Shown: in pieces, positions 10,238-21,524 of the stretch
Numbering within the stretch: the stretch's first letter is position 1
Layout of the letters: the number at the start of each line of letters is the position of its first letter
From: Fulvia fulva
Lineage: Eukaryota > Ascomycota > Dothideomycetes > Mycosphaerellales > Mycosphaerellaceae
Length of the DNA: 64,000 nt
Direction of reading: 5' to 3'
Assembly: GCF_020509005.1 (NCBI RefSeq)
Contig: NC_063023.1
Location: 868,001 to 932,000, forward strand
Notes under the pieces: model-generated
What the model was told of the DNA's origin: nothing
Database searches by the model: none
What the model saw: only the letters and a program-made list of their open reading frames with translations
Made by a program: the position numbers and the translations under genes

Positions 10238-12230
10238 ATGGATGTACCTACCTATCAGCTATGGATAGCTGGCAAGGAGCAGCCGGGGGAAGGAGATTTG
10301 TACGTACATGAGACGATGTTCTGGATAAGATGTGACTGATATGTGTGAAGGATACAGATAGAGAATCCAGCGACTGGTGAAGTGTTTGCTCAGGTGCGTT
10401 GTACCGTGGAATATCGATTTAATGGCTTGGTCTTTTTCAGAACATAGCTACTCCAGCCTCTACTGCGGCTTCTTGATCCCATTCGTCCAGCATCACTAAC
10501 ACCCTCCCAGTACGATCCCATCCCACAATCCCACCCTTCCCATCTCATCACCTAACCCCCACCAGCTGCCACGCCGCCTCCAACACCATCGTCGAAACCA
10601 CCGTGAAGCTCGCACACGAGACTTTCAAATCCGGCGTCTGGTCCCGAGCAGAGCGACATTATCGCGCCGACACTCTCGAGAAGATTGCAACAAATTTAAG
10701 CAAAGCGCTCCCGACGCTCATCGCTCTGGAAGTGCAACAGACTGGGAGAGCGGTCCGTGAGTTGGAGGCGCAGGTCCCGTCGCTCACGAAGTGGTTTAGG
10801 TATTATGCTGCGCTTGTGAGGACGGAGGAGAGGGGGGTGATGCCTACTACTGGTATGTTTTGCGATAAAGGGACAGTCCGCGCCGACGACCCACTAGATA
10901 CCACCCTGGCTAGTCCACGATCGCAGCTGACCATTCTCTCCTGTTAGGCAAACTCCACAACTGGATCGACCGCAAGCCACTCGGCGTAGTGGTCCAGATC
11001 ACACCCTTCAACCACCCGCTCCTAATCGCCGTCAAGCAAATCGCCCCAGCTCTCGCCGCAGGCAATAGCGTAATCCTAAAACCAAGCGAGCTCACTCCAC
11101 TCACCAGCCTGCTGCTCGGGAAAATCATGAAAGAGGCCGGCCTCCCCGACGGCGTCTTCTCGGTCCTCCCAGGTCATGGTGCTACTACCGGCAAAGCACT
11201 CGTGTCGCACCCGCTCGTAAAGAAAGTCGACGTGACTGGCGGAACGCCTTCCGGTCGAGCCATTGGTGCGATAGCAGGTGCGAACTTGGCGAGATTCACT
11301 GCTGAGCTGGGAGGCAAGGCGCCTGTGATTGTGACGGAACATGCGGATCGAACGCTTGCGGTTAATGGGGTGGTGTTTGGGGCGTTTATGGCTAGTGGAC
11401 AGACGTGCATTGCTGCTACTAGGATCGTGGTACACCAGTCGATCTTCCCACGGTTTATTGAGGACTTGAAGAGAAAAACCGAATCCATCGAGCGCCGCAT
11501 CGGGAGCCCGGCTAATAAGCAGAGCATGATGGGCCCGTTGATCTCGAAGAAGCAGCTGGACAATGTCATCAGTCTCGTTGACGATGCTGTGGCCCAAGGC
11601 GCTGAGGTGATAACAGGGGCTCATCGACTGACTGGAAAGTCTCTTTTCGACAACTTCGACCTCTCCCGCGGCCACTTCTACGCACCCACAATCCTAACCG
11701 ACAGCCCCTCCACCAAAATCACATCCACGCGAATCTGGCACGAAGAAGCCTTCGGCCCCGTCATCGTCGTCGTCCCCTACTCCATCGAATCCGAAGCCCT
11801 CCACCTCGCCAACGACTCCGAATTCGGGCTCGGCGCAGCAGTCTGGACTCAAGACCTTTCTCAAGCGCACAGACTCTCCGACGGCATCGACGCAGGGATC
11901 GTCTGGGTCAATACCCACCATCGTAACGATCCGAGTAGTCCTTGGGGCGGCGTCGGCAGTTCTGGCGTCGGGAGTGAGAATGGGGTTGATGCGTTACATG
12001 CTTATACCACGATCAAGAGTACGATTGTGAATTATGCGTCGACTGAGGAGGGGTTGGCGAGTGATGATTGGTTTGGGGAGGGGAGTGGGGTTGTGAGGTA
12101 TGTATGGGTAGATGGAGGGTTGTGTGCTTGGTCGAACGTTCAATGTGGGCGATACTGTCCTTTATCGTGGGCGCAGTGTTCCGTATCACGCGCGTGCTCC
12201 TCCCAACCGAACACGCGCTCTTTTCTGTGA
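10238..12230 (+). CDS. Aldehyde dehydrogenase, NAD(P)-dependent (four exons)
   Basis: Exon 1 runs from ATG 10238 (MDVPTYQLWIAGKEQPGEGDL) to 10299. Intron 1 is 10300-10350 (GTACGT...AAG, TGACTGAT branch). Exon 2 (10351-10393) encodes IQIENPATGEVFAQ. Exon 3 starts about 10566 (CHAASNTIVETTVKLAHETF) and ends 10852. Intron 3 is 10853-10947, and exon 4 begins KLHNWIDRKPLGVVVQITPFNHP. Family marks: VDVTGGTPSGR (NAD loop), FTAELGGKAPVIV (general-base Glu), ASGQTCIAATR (catalytic Cys) and EEAFGPVIVVVPY. Known: the family oxidises aldehydes to carboxylic acids. Odd: joining exons 2 and 3 in frame needs a GC-AG donor at about 10396 or a small indel, because the GT at 10394 gives the wrong phase. The C-terminus after GVVRY near 12100 probably splices (GTATGT at about 12098); the unspliced frame ends at 12230. 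Confidence 0.8.
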
Positions 12231-14336
12231 CTTGCTGCTTGCAAAACGTTCCGCCTCGATACCTTGGTCGCAGATAGTAGGAGCGGTGGCGTTGTGCCGT
12301 GCTCGACTTGTATGACTTGTGCCGAGGCGTGCAAGATGTCGTCGTGACCATCAAGCGTATGGATGAAGTCTTTCGTTCTTGGAGCGGCCGAGTCGACGGC
12401 GCCAGCACCAGCACCAGTGGCGACAGCGTTGATGCAAGTGTCGTTGTGGTGGAAAGTAGACTCCAGATACATCAACGCCCATTTGTAGAGTCGCGATACC
12501 TCGAGGTGTGTACACGCCAATCTGCCTCTTATAACCGAACATGTATTTGGACACACCAGTGGTGCCCTCCTTGTGCGCATTCAGTTGCTGCCAGACCACA
12601 TACTGACGGTGGCATACTGACGATGGGGGATCTGTACAAGGGAGAGGCGAAAAGACGGATCATCCGTGGTCGAGCAGCACAGCAAGCAATGCCACCGGGG
12701 AGCCACGACTTTCACGTAACATCGGATGGCTACGTTGCTTCGCGGTCGTGCAGCCATGCTGACCCAGGTGTAAGCTAGCGACCTTCTTGGACACAGAGGA
12801 CTGCCGAAAGAGCTCAAACAAAGGGAAGGGGCGACATCTTTCGTGTCGCTCGACGCTGGGCTTCCATTCGGACAGCTACGGTGGTGGTCGAGGAGTAGAA
12901 GGGCAGAGCAATTACCGGAGTCAGGTGCTCGATCACAACATCATCTCCATAATCACCTCTCAGTCCAATCGACCTGCCACGACAATGATGCTCGCTCTCG
13001 TTTGTGCCCACCGACCACGAATCTCGAGCAGCACAACACGTCTATGCTTCTGTCTGCGCTGTGCATACTCTGATACCGTATCTTGGGCATCACGACGACT
13101 CCAGGCCCCTTCGTTCCTCAAGATAGATACGACCAACTCAACCATCCACGGCTCGCACATGCGTGAGCGAGGTGGACCTGAATCGCAACATCAACATCGC
13201 TTGCCCAGACACGGCTCGTCTCACATGAATGCTCCTCCAGTACCCTCAGTGAAGTCTCCTCATCGCAGCGCGAAGCTACGATGCTATGATTATACTCTCG
13301 GACCGTAAGTTGAAGCAAGCCGAAAGCAATCCTGCCCAATCGCCGATGGCAATGGCGAGATGCGTTGGCAGTCACCCAACAAGACCTGTTCGTCTTTGAT
13401 TTACGAAAAGACTCCGTGCATACTGCGCCCACCCCAAGTACCTGTCGAAGCATATTTACTCAATGTCTCTCATCTACGCGGATAAGGTCACGACTCATTG
13501 CACAACATCGAAGCTGATGTGTCGCCGTTTCAGAGTGATGCATGTCGGCCATTTTGCTCGAAGCGGACAATAAAGCAACTGCCAGAAACCAGCAGCTCGC
13601 TCACAGACCCTTGCTTGGACGTGGCAAGGAGAACTGCGACATTTTCTTGAGAAGCATTCGGACTTGACTTTCTTGGACGCTGCTGGACGCAACATGGACT
13701 TCGGCTTGGCGTAATACGCAGGGTTAGCGATCACGTGCCGAAAATCGGTAAGTGCCGGAGTCTCAATTGCTGAGGAAGGTGCGATCTGGTGACATCTGCT
13801 TATGGAAGTCGTGAAGGGAACCAAAGTGTCATTGCGCTATGTCGGAGAAATGTCGAGTCGGTGTAGCCTGGCAACGCCGAGTAAAGCTGTCGACAGGGCA
13901 ATGTCGATCTCGGTACGTACCTCGAGCTGGGCCGACAAGGGATGTGGCGCTCGACGACGTGTTGGTAGCGCTTTGTTATGCACTGATGGCCATGACACAG
14001 GCTCATTGCAGCTGGATGTAACACATCGTCTTGCATCCTGCCGACACGTGGCTGCAACGTGAAGAGAGCTACTGCATCCTTCTCCGTCAGTCCCCTAAAG
14101 ATCGGCACATGTGAAACATACCATTAACTCAGCCTCCCTATTACTCAACGCCACATTGGCGCATAAAGCACTGACAGATACCAGGCTAATCGTGTCGATA
14201 CGCGCGAAATGGTCGTGCTGCGGACTTCTGTAGCGGGAACCTTCGTATGCGATTTGTTGTTACAGGCTCTTGTTACAAGCAGAGTGGAATCTTGCCACCT
14301 CATGCAGTCTATGTCTATACCTTGAACATGCAGCTC
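12231..14336. other. Gene-poor interval
   Basis: About 2.1 kb without a recognisable gene on either strand. Several open frames of 100-170 codons exist but overlap each other on both strands, lack motifs and have no matching splice signals. They are treated as chance. Confidence 0.4.
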
Positions 14337-15108
14337 TTACTTCGGCTTCGGCTTGCCGATGTTCCATCCCCACTTCCTGAGCGTCTTGACCACTTTCGGT
14401 GTGATGGCGAGCGTGATGGGAATTCGGAAGAAGATGAGCGATTTGTGTACGCCATAGGCGAGAAGCAGCTGAGTCCAGATGCCTATACCAAGTGTCAGCT
14501 AAGGCCTGCGACAACACGAGGCTGTACGTACTGGCATCTCCCTCCTTCTTAGCCTCTTTCATGACAGCATCACTGCCCTCGCGAGCGGCTTCCTCTGCAG
14601 CTGCAATCGCCTCTTTCGCCTCACGCTTCTCCTTGAGGCTGGGCGCAAACTTTTCGACCTGACTCCAGAAGCCATCGATGATGGCATGTTCCAGGTTTGC
14701 TATGCGTTCGGTCCCAAACCATCTGACTGCGAGGAAGCAGAAGGGGAAGTCCAACACAGACAAGCCCAGATATATGCCTACAACTATCCAACCATACTTC
14801 CTGGACATGGCCTTCATGCGCTCCGAAAGTGACTGCGGCGCGTTGCTGCCAAGTTCTTCTTCTGCCGACGTCTTGGTGCTATTGTATCGCGCCTGGCGGC
14901 CACTGCGGAACGCTGGCTGCCGCCATGCCCGTATCAGTCGCTGGCTGTTCGTAAGTCGTAAGTTCGAAGTCGCGAAGTCGCGTCGTGGTGTTGTCTTTGC
15001 CGGAAGCTTCGGTAGCTGAGCGGCGTTGCGCCTCACCGAAGCTCTGGACAGAACTTCATGGAGAGGGGTCTGACGGAAGACCTGGGTTAGCCTCGTCGTC
15101 CTCAGCAT
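14337..15108 (-). CDS. DUF1279 / FAM210-like mitochondrial membrane protein
   Basis: The start is ATG 15108 (MLRTTRLTQVFRQTPLHEVL), the first ATG in frame. Exon 1 is 14532-15108, the intron is 14483-14531 (GTACGT...TATAG, 49 bp), and exon 2 is 14337-14482. The spliced join reads GDA-S-IWTQLLLAYGVHKSL and ends NIGKPKPK. The first 60 residues are Arg/Ser/Ala-rich without acids, a typical mitochondrial targeting sequence. The DUF1279 core (PF06916) reads SLSERMKAMSRKYGWIVVG, then IYLGLSVLDFPFCFLAVRWFG as a membrane segment. An Ala/Glu coiled coil (EKREAKEAIAAAEEAAREG) follows, and a second hydrophobic segment (SLIFFRIPITLAITPKVV) sits in exon 2. The protein is 240 residues. Known: FAM210-type proteins sit in the inner membrane and affect mitochondrial translation or respiration; the exact fungal role is uncertain. 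Confidence 0.85.
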
Positions 15109-17682
15109 AGCAGCTATCGTCTGTCGTGACGTGTCCGAGCGCAAGGCGATGATACAGCTTGTTCACGTTGATGTCATGTTGCGGCGACACGCAAAGCTCG
15201 AAATTTAGATCCTTGTCTTGCAAGCTTGTGGCGCAGCACAGCCACAGCAAAGTTACACTCCATCAAGGCTACGAACAACACGACTTGCTTTCCTTTTCGC
15301 GCAGCTCGAATCTCCGACGCCGACACTTACATACGATGATACCGTCCGCGTGACAGACTGTGGCATCCAGACTTCACATCGTTCATAGCACTTGCCGGAC
15401 CGAGATCGATACTTGATTCTCCCGAGATGCTTCAGACCTGGCCGTGACGAGCAGCTAGTCGCGTCCTTCCGAAGTGCGTGCAAACTCTAAATCGAGTGGG
15501 CGAGCATTCGCAGACCAACAAGTCTCGTCAATCGGGCAGTGGTCAACTGCTTTGTGAATAAAAGGCAACGTCGAGCGGCTGAGATGGAGTCAATCGTGGA
15601 GAGGGTTCAATTCCAGGCCGTTGTCCTTCGGGATGTATGCCAGATGTAGACGATCGACATTGTTCGATGCGGCGGCAGAGTTGTCGTGTCTTGAAGTAAG
15701 CCAGCATTGGATCAGCACGGCGGACAGGGATATCATATCTGCCAGATCAAAGTATGTACATCTCTGCTCACCTATGAGGGCTTATTCAGGGGCAAGATCA
15801 GATATGTCGCGGCCTGACGTGCTGCTCGACAAGAGGTAAATCTGCAGAACGTGTCTCGTACCGGTTGCAAAAGGCCTCTGCGCAGTGGACAATCGACGAT
15901 GGCGCACGTTTGGAACATCGCTAGGTTCCTTCTCATGTTGATCCATGTGATTGTCCTCCACTCACCACTTTCCGAGCTGAGTCGGCGTGGAAGGTAAGCT
16001 CAGGTACTCAGCCTACGTGGCCTCAGCTTCCACGCTATACCGCAAGCGGGCACGAAGCTGCACGCAGGCTAAGAGCGCAAGTCGCTTTTTAGTAGATAGC
16101 CCTATAGAGGATTTTTAGATATTGCAGCACTACGAAATCGCACATTCTGAAGAGTGCAATCGATTCTACCGCATCGCATTGGCTATTCCCGCTCTTAACA
16201 AGTGTGCTTTGCCTTAAGTTCGCTGCTGCAGCTATGCCTAAAGTTATAAAGAAGTCGCTATAGTCTGCACACCAAAACAGGATGCGGAAACACGTCGCAG
16301 CAAAATCCCTAAGGCTTTTGCTGCAGTGCAGCTATTAACAAGCGGTTTGTAGGAGGTTGTAGAGGGGACTTATTTGCATAGAAATATGCACTCATAACTT
16401 GGAAAATGTATCTTGATGTCGCTGTCGTCGCGTGTAGAGCAATTGGATATCGTAAGCTATTGCAGTACAAAACAGGTGCGCGTCTACGCAGCGATAGCGC
16501 TTTTCGCGACTTGCGCCCTTAGACTACCTACGCTTTGAAAGCTTGGACTTGTTCCCATTGGGCGACGAAGCGAGGTGGTTCTGATTGGCTGAGACTACGT
16601 GGAAGGTAGACTATCGCGTCGGCACGAGGTGTGGTCCGCACGGTATGCGTGTGGATTGATGACAGGACGTCATACGCCGCAGGAGTGGAACCTCGTGCTG
16701 CAGCCTCGTGGTTGTTTCCAGCATATCTGCATGGTAGGAGGTATTGGATCAGGTCAGCACAACAACCATGCAGGTGTGCCGGTACACCCTGGACCGAAGT
16801 GTGCCGAAGACCGCGAGAGACTCCACGCGGAAGACATGATACCTAGTAGTGGATGTCGGTGGGCGTGTGGCGGCACGGTGTGCGATTGAGGCTAAACTCT
16901 ATAGACGGCGTGCGTGATGTGGCACGATGGGCTCGCCATGTGCCGCTGCCGTCTGGAAAGAGTATGTTGTGTGGAAGGATGCACGCAATGCTGGGCGCGG
17001 AGGGCAGCCGATGGAGCCACCCGACACTGCCACAGCTTGAAGCGCTCATCTCGGTCTGGGCGTGCTGGAATCCATCATGATTGCTTGTGGCTGAAGGAGC
17101 ACACGTACGACTGCCTCGTGCCCGCACCCTCCGCAGAGTTTGATAATCAACGACACGACACTGGGATGCTAGTGTCCACTGCTCGCGGCGGGCAATTGAG
17201 TTCAGGCGTGACACGATGAGACCATAGGCCGCGCCACATCCCGGTCCACTACTGCCACTCCTACTACTGTACCACCCTTACACCAACCCAGCAGCCACCG
17301 AACGAAACACCCCCGGGTGGAGCACAAGCTCTCTGGCATCGCCATAACTTCGCTCTTCCCGTCAAGGTTACTTGGAGACTTCTGTTAGCGCCACCACGAC
17401 TACTGCAGCCCCAAACGGCGTGTCTCTCGAGTCTCGTGCGAGGCTGACGCTGCCAGGATACTACCGAGAGCTGTTGTGCGAGGACGTCGTTGCGAGCACC
17501 AGAGGCGTCTGAGCTAGCCGGCTATGGAACTTCATAAGAAGCGACCTGCTCAGTGCTCCATCTAGGGTGAGCCCACCTACACATCCACTCTTGTGCGACA
17601 TTTGGTCTTCTATCTTGTTCTATCGTTGCACATCTGTGACGCTTCCCCCCAGTACCTATTATCACGTGCCCAACCCGCAGTC
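15109..17682. other. Gene-poor interval containing a repeat-bounded block
   Basis: No gene was recognised in about 2.5 kb. The middle part (about 16075-16560) is richer in A/T and TA steps than its surroundings and has stops in every frame, consistent with an old degraded insertion. See the repeat at 15985-16612. Confidence 0.4.
15985..16612. repeat. Hairpin and direct repeat bounding an AT-richer block
   Basis: GCGTGGAAG at 15985-15993 pairs with CTTCCACGC at 16027-16035, a perfect 9-bp stem. A direct copy of the same motif, CGTGGAAGGTAGACT at about 16598-16612, matches CGTGGAAGGTAAGCT at about 15986-16000 in 13 of 15 positions. The roughly 600 bp between them is stop-rich and TA-rich. This looks like the eroded ends of an insertion; no transposase motif was readable. 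Confidence 0.3.
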
Positions 17683-18081
17683 ATGCATATAGAGACCGCC
17701 TTCGGTGTGCCCTTCTCGCCCTACCCGAGTCCTCCATCTCTGGCCTCCTCAGACGGTTCATATCAACAGGACTTCTTCAACATGGGCGCCAACACCAATG
17801 TCAACATGGACGGGACTGGTGTACTCAACTACCAGCGAGCCATCGATATTGCTCGCAACACGGAAGGCGACCTCGATCCTACTATATCGGCCTACCTGGA
17901 AGGAGCTCTTACAGATATCTGGGGTCGGATCTCTCTTCAACCGGAGACATACATCATGTCCAAGGATGAATTTGCTATATTCAACTTCTATCGCAGGCGC
18001 TTCGATGAGAACGAAGTTGCAGAGCATGCAGTTGCCCGGTTTTGGGCGCACACGCACGATGCTCCTGCCACAGCTGCTTAG
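17683..18081 (+). CDS. Small conserved fungal protein of unknown function
   Basis: The first ATG of the frame is 17683 (MHIETAFGVPFSPYPSPP), giving 132 residues. The N-terminal third is Pro/Ser-rich and probably disordered. The C-terminal half is compact and helical: LDPTISAYLEGALTDIWGRI, then YIMSKDEFAIFNFYRRRF, then AVARFWAHTH. I recognise this as a pattern seen in small ascomycete proteins of unknown function (D-x-T-I-x-x-x-LE...IW...P-x-x-Y-x-MS-K-DEFA-x-FN-Y) but cannot assign a biochemical role. There is no signal peptide if ATG 17683 is used. It lies 147 bp upstream of the PNGase A gene on the same strand, with no evidence that they are linked functionally. Confidence 0.6.
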   Translation: MHIETAFGVPFSPYPSPPSLASSDGSYQQDFFNMGANTNVNMDGTGVLNYQRAIDIARNTEGDLDPTISAYLEGALTDIWGRISLQPETYIMSKDEFAIFNFYRRRFDENEVAEHAVARFWAHTHDAPATAA

Positions 18082-18228
18082 TGCCAGATTCGGGTGCCAC
18101 GACCAACCTCCTTCGCGCAGGCCTCTTATCGTTGTTGACCTGCACCATTCTGGCTGAACTCTTCCCTGCCTTCTCGGCATTGTTCACTGCGGAAGACTGA
18201 CAAGGCGCTTGTGCAGATATCCCGCATC

Positions 18229-20722
18229 ATGGTATTCGCTCTCCAAACGGAACGCTCAGCTTCTACAGCGGGGACCATGATGCAACATGACAACCAGCCC
18301 AAGCCCAAGGACGGGACACCACTAATTGGCGGAGACTGTGTGGAGCTTCTGCAAGCCACATCTCCTGCGGTCAGCTCGACGCGATACCGCAACTTCAAAG
18401 TGTGGTCAGCCACCATTGCTGCCATCGGGATCTTCTTCTTGTTCTGGACCGAACCAAGCCTGCCGTGTCCGGAGCTCGCATCAAAGGTCACACAGCCCAT
18501 CCGCTTTGTGCAACACTCCAGCAGAGCGCCCGGAGCTGCGTTGCTGAATGTCTTCCAAGTATACCCACCAGTGCTTACCGTTGACCCAGAAGGAGCCCTT
18601 GGGATATCAGATGGGACTTCAGCGTCCGCTGTGCACACGACACCAAGCAGACAGGCAACATGTCAACAGACTTTGGTTGTGCACAGTTTCGGATCTTCAT
18701 ATGGCCAGCCTTATGTTGGCCCGTACACACCTCCAAGCTGCTCCTTTGACAGAGTGACATGGAACCTGACGGTGCTGTCCGCTGGCAAGCAGTTCGACAG
18801 ACTGGGTACGGTGTCCTTTGGAGACATTGAGCTTTTCAGGACATCTACAGCAGAGCCAACGGTCGGCGGTATTTCATGGACCTATCTTAAGGTGAGTAGA
18901 TCAGACTTAAATTACCAACAAGCTAGGCCTGACTTCAGAGCAGGACATGACTAACTTCTTGCCCCTGTTCAAGCAAGAACAGACCATAATCTTTGATCTG
19001 GGAAACTTGATCAATGAGGTATATACAGCACCGTTCAACGTCACGTTGACCGCGGCATACTTTACGGCAGATGATTCCATTGTACCAGCCGATCTCATTG
19101 TCCCCATCTCAAAGCACCAAGGTATTGTCGGGCAGCCAAGCTACTTCTCGTATCCTGACGAGACAGCGTCAGATGCCTTGTCTCTGCCTCGCAGCATCAG
19201 GAGGGCTGTTATCACGGTCGCAGCGACCGGGCAGGCTACAGAAGAGGTATATTAGAAGGCCGTTATACCATATGAAACGTTTACTAATCCATCTCAGTTC
19301 TGGTGGAGCAACGTCTTACAGTCTACAATCGATACTTTCGGATCAAACAGCACCTTGCCAGGCTTCTCTCCATTCCGAGAGGTGCAGCTGTACATTGACG
19401 ACATGCTTGCGGGTGTCGCATGGCCCTTCCCGGTGATCTTCACTGGGGTTGTTGTACCTGGATTGTGGCGGCCGGTTGTTGGTATCGATGCTTTCGACTT
19501 GAAAGAGGATGAGATTGACATCACTCCATGGCTATCTTTACTCTGCGATGGCTCAGCACACACATTCTCAATTCGTGTGTCTGGTCTTAATGATACAGGT
19601 AACGGGGCGGCATCGCTATCCGGTACCACGGGCGATTCTTGGTATCTATCTGGCAAAGTCTTCATATGGTTGGATACAGCTGGGCACATCACCACTGGCA
19701 AAGGGCCAGTCCAGGTGTCGCCGGCTCCTAAGCTTGAGGTCTCTTCGCAAATCTTGAAGGCCTCAAATGGGACCAACGAGACTCTGATATACCAAGTCAA
19801 TGCGCAGCGGAGCTTGACCCTTCAGTCGACAATACTTACATCACAAGGTCAAAAGATGGCGACCTGGTCTCAGAGCTTGTCTTATACGAACTTAGGCAAC
19901 TACACGGATGAAGGCAACGTACAGACCAACACTCAACGCACGATGGGACACGATGATTCGTCGAGTGGCTATTCGAAGCATTACGACTATCCACTGTACG
20001 CTCTCAGTACAGCTGAGACCGTGGGTGATGACCTCACTCTGACTGCGACTGTGAGCAGAAGCAAAGACGTCCAGACCTTTGGGCAGGCGGTCTTCCCAAG
20101 CGGACTAGAGTCGTTTGCCAACGCCGATGCTATTAAACCATTGTACAAGACTTTTCAGGGAGCATGGTTATCGACCTCACAACACGGCTCTGCTACCTAC
20201 ATCGCGAACCAAACCGCAAAGACGTCCTACAGCTTCGGTACCACAGAACAAGACATGACGTTCTCCGGCATCCAGGAAGCCTCGAATGAAGCACCGCAAC
20301 AGTACTCTCCAGATATCACACAAACGGAAGAACTGTTCCATCGACACGTCATGGCCGTGAATGGAACGGTCGTCTACGACCAGGAAACTCTCATCCAGAC
20401 CACTGTGGACCATGATCACCATGGCCACTACACCACACGCGGACTCGTACTTTCTGGCTACCCTGGAAGTGGCGCTCGCTTCAGAGGCTACGGAAAGGAA
20501 GAAAGTTCGCCTGGAGGGGACGTTAGCCGCCACATGCTGAAGACCCAACGATCAGCCGTCGGGCCCGAATCCTTCTCTCAGCCTCCCACGGCTGAACCAT
20601 GGGTCATTGAGGAGGGTCTGAGTGCATGTGCTGAGCTTATACTGTGCTTTCGCGAACGCCTTTCCAAACATCATGCTGTTCCGCAGGAGAATAAACAAAT
20701 TCATGTAGCGAAACCCGGGTGA
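18229..20722 (+). CDS. Peptide-N4-(N-acetyl-glucosaminyl)asparagine amidase A (PNGase A), membrane-anchored
   Basis: Three exons: 18229-18891, 18944-19246, 19298-20722. The introns are 52 and 51 bp, the second with a perfect TTTACTAAT branch. All junctions are phase 0 and the product is 795 residues. ATG 18229 precedes a 57-residue polar, probably cytosolic stretch and one hydrophobic segment (VWSATIAAIGIFFLFW, residues about 58-73), so it looks like a type II membrane anchor rather than a cleaved signal peptide. The PNGase A domain (PF12222) begins LLNVFQVYPPVL and includes CQQTLVVHSFGSSYGQPYVG, WNLTVLSAGKQFDRLGTV, GVVVPGLWRPVVGIDAFDL and DSWYLSGKVFIWLD. Known: the family releases N-glycans from glycopeptides. 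Several NxS/T sequons are visible (NGT, NVT, NST). The C-terminal ~60 residues after about 20540 are low-similarity. Confidence 0.85.
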
Positions 20723-20831
20723 TCAAGCCTTTTACGCCTGTTCTTCAATGCAGCATGATGGAACATAGCTCAATCCAGACGATCATTACTATCACCCTTC
20801 CCCCTCGCGCCACGTGTCCAGCGTGCTCCTT

Positions 20832-21524
20832 CTAATGGCCTACTGCAGTAGTAACGAGCTTCCTCCGCACGTAAGGCAAATACACATACGCCGCTGCGGC
20901 ATGTTGGTTCGAAATCGTGGTTCTATCAGCCAAGGTGCGCCGTCCAACTTGACTTTGAGAGTTTGCGCCACTGCGCTCCTTCTCTAACTCGGATTCAGCT
21001 CGGTACAGCTGAGCCCGACATTCGTCAGCTACTTTTCCACCTTCGACGAGCAAACTCTCTTGAATCAAGATCTGTACCCGCCGTTTCCAACCTGACACAA
21101 TCCACACTCTTCGCGGAGCCTCACCTATATGCAGCCATGTCGCCGGTGTCTTGCGGTTGAACGTGTCGACGTGCGAATTTCCCCACTTGGGATCCCATCT
21201 TTGTGCAGCGGGAGGAGCGAATAATCTTGGATCCGGATCCTTCGAGGGAGAAGCTGGCAGGGCTGGAGTGGATGCCCAGCGCACTGCAGGAAGTGCCTGA
21301 ACATGGCATGTAGCTTGGCGCGGCAGCGGATTTCCGGATATTGTGTTGTGAAGATCGGGAAATGGGAGAGGGAGGTCTGATGGAGGTGTGGTGTGACGGT
21401 GGGGAGGTAGATGCCAGCGGAGATGCGCCTGTTGTTCCCGACGACATGACGATTCAACCATCGTGACGATGAGCGACAGACTCGGGGCGAAGTGCGTACT
21501 CAGGTCACGGGAACAAGTCGTCAT
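20832..21524 (-). CDS. Hypothetical protein
   Basis: An ATG at 21524 opens 230 codons; a second ATG at 21461 (MVESSCRREQQ) is an alternative start. The N-terminal half is Pro/His/Ser-rich. The C-terminal half looks more protein-like, with WDPKWGNSHVDTFNRK, RRVWIVSGWKRRVQILIQES, and a charged helix ADECRAQLYRAESELEKERSG. No family was recognised. An overlapping frame on the same strand also stays open for about 110 codons, so the model may need introns. The gene is convergent with PNGase A, with stops 110 bp apart. Confidence 0.35.
   Translation of the reverse strand: MTTCSRDLSTHFAPSLSLIVTMVESSCRREQQAHLRWHLPPHRHTTPPSDLPLPFPDLHNTISGNPLPRQATCHVQALPAVRWASTPALPASPSKDPDPRLFAPPAAQRWDPKWGNSHVDTFNRKTPATWLHIGEAPRRVWIVSGWKRRVQILIQESLLVEGGKVADECRAQLYRAESELEKERSGANSQSQVGRRTLADRTTISNQHAAAAYVYLPYVRRKLVTTAVGH

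Noticed and set aside
12140..13453. Overlapping frames of 110-173 codons on both strands
   Set aside because: No domain, no signal peptide, no consistent splice sites, and mutually overlapping; treated as chance.
15604..15616. tRNA B-box-like GGTTCAATTCC
   Set aside because: The flanking bases do not form a T-arm stem, and no D-arm or acceptor stem lies upstream.
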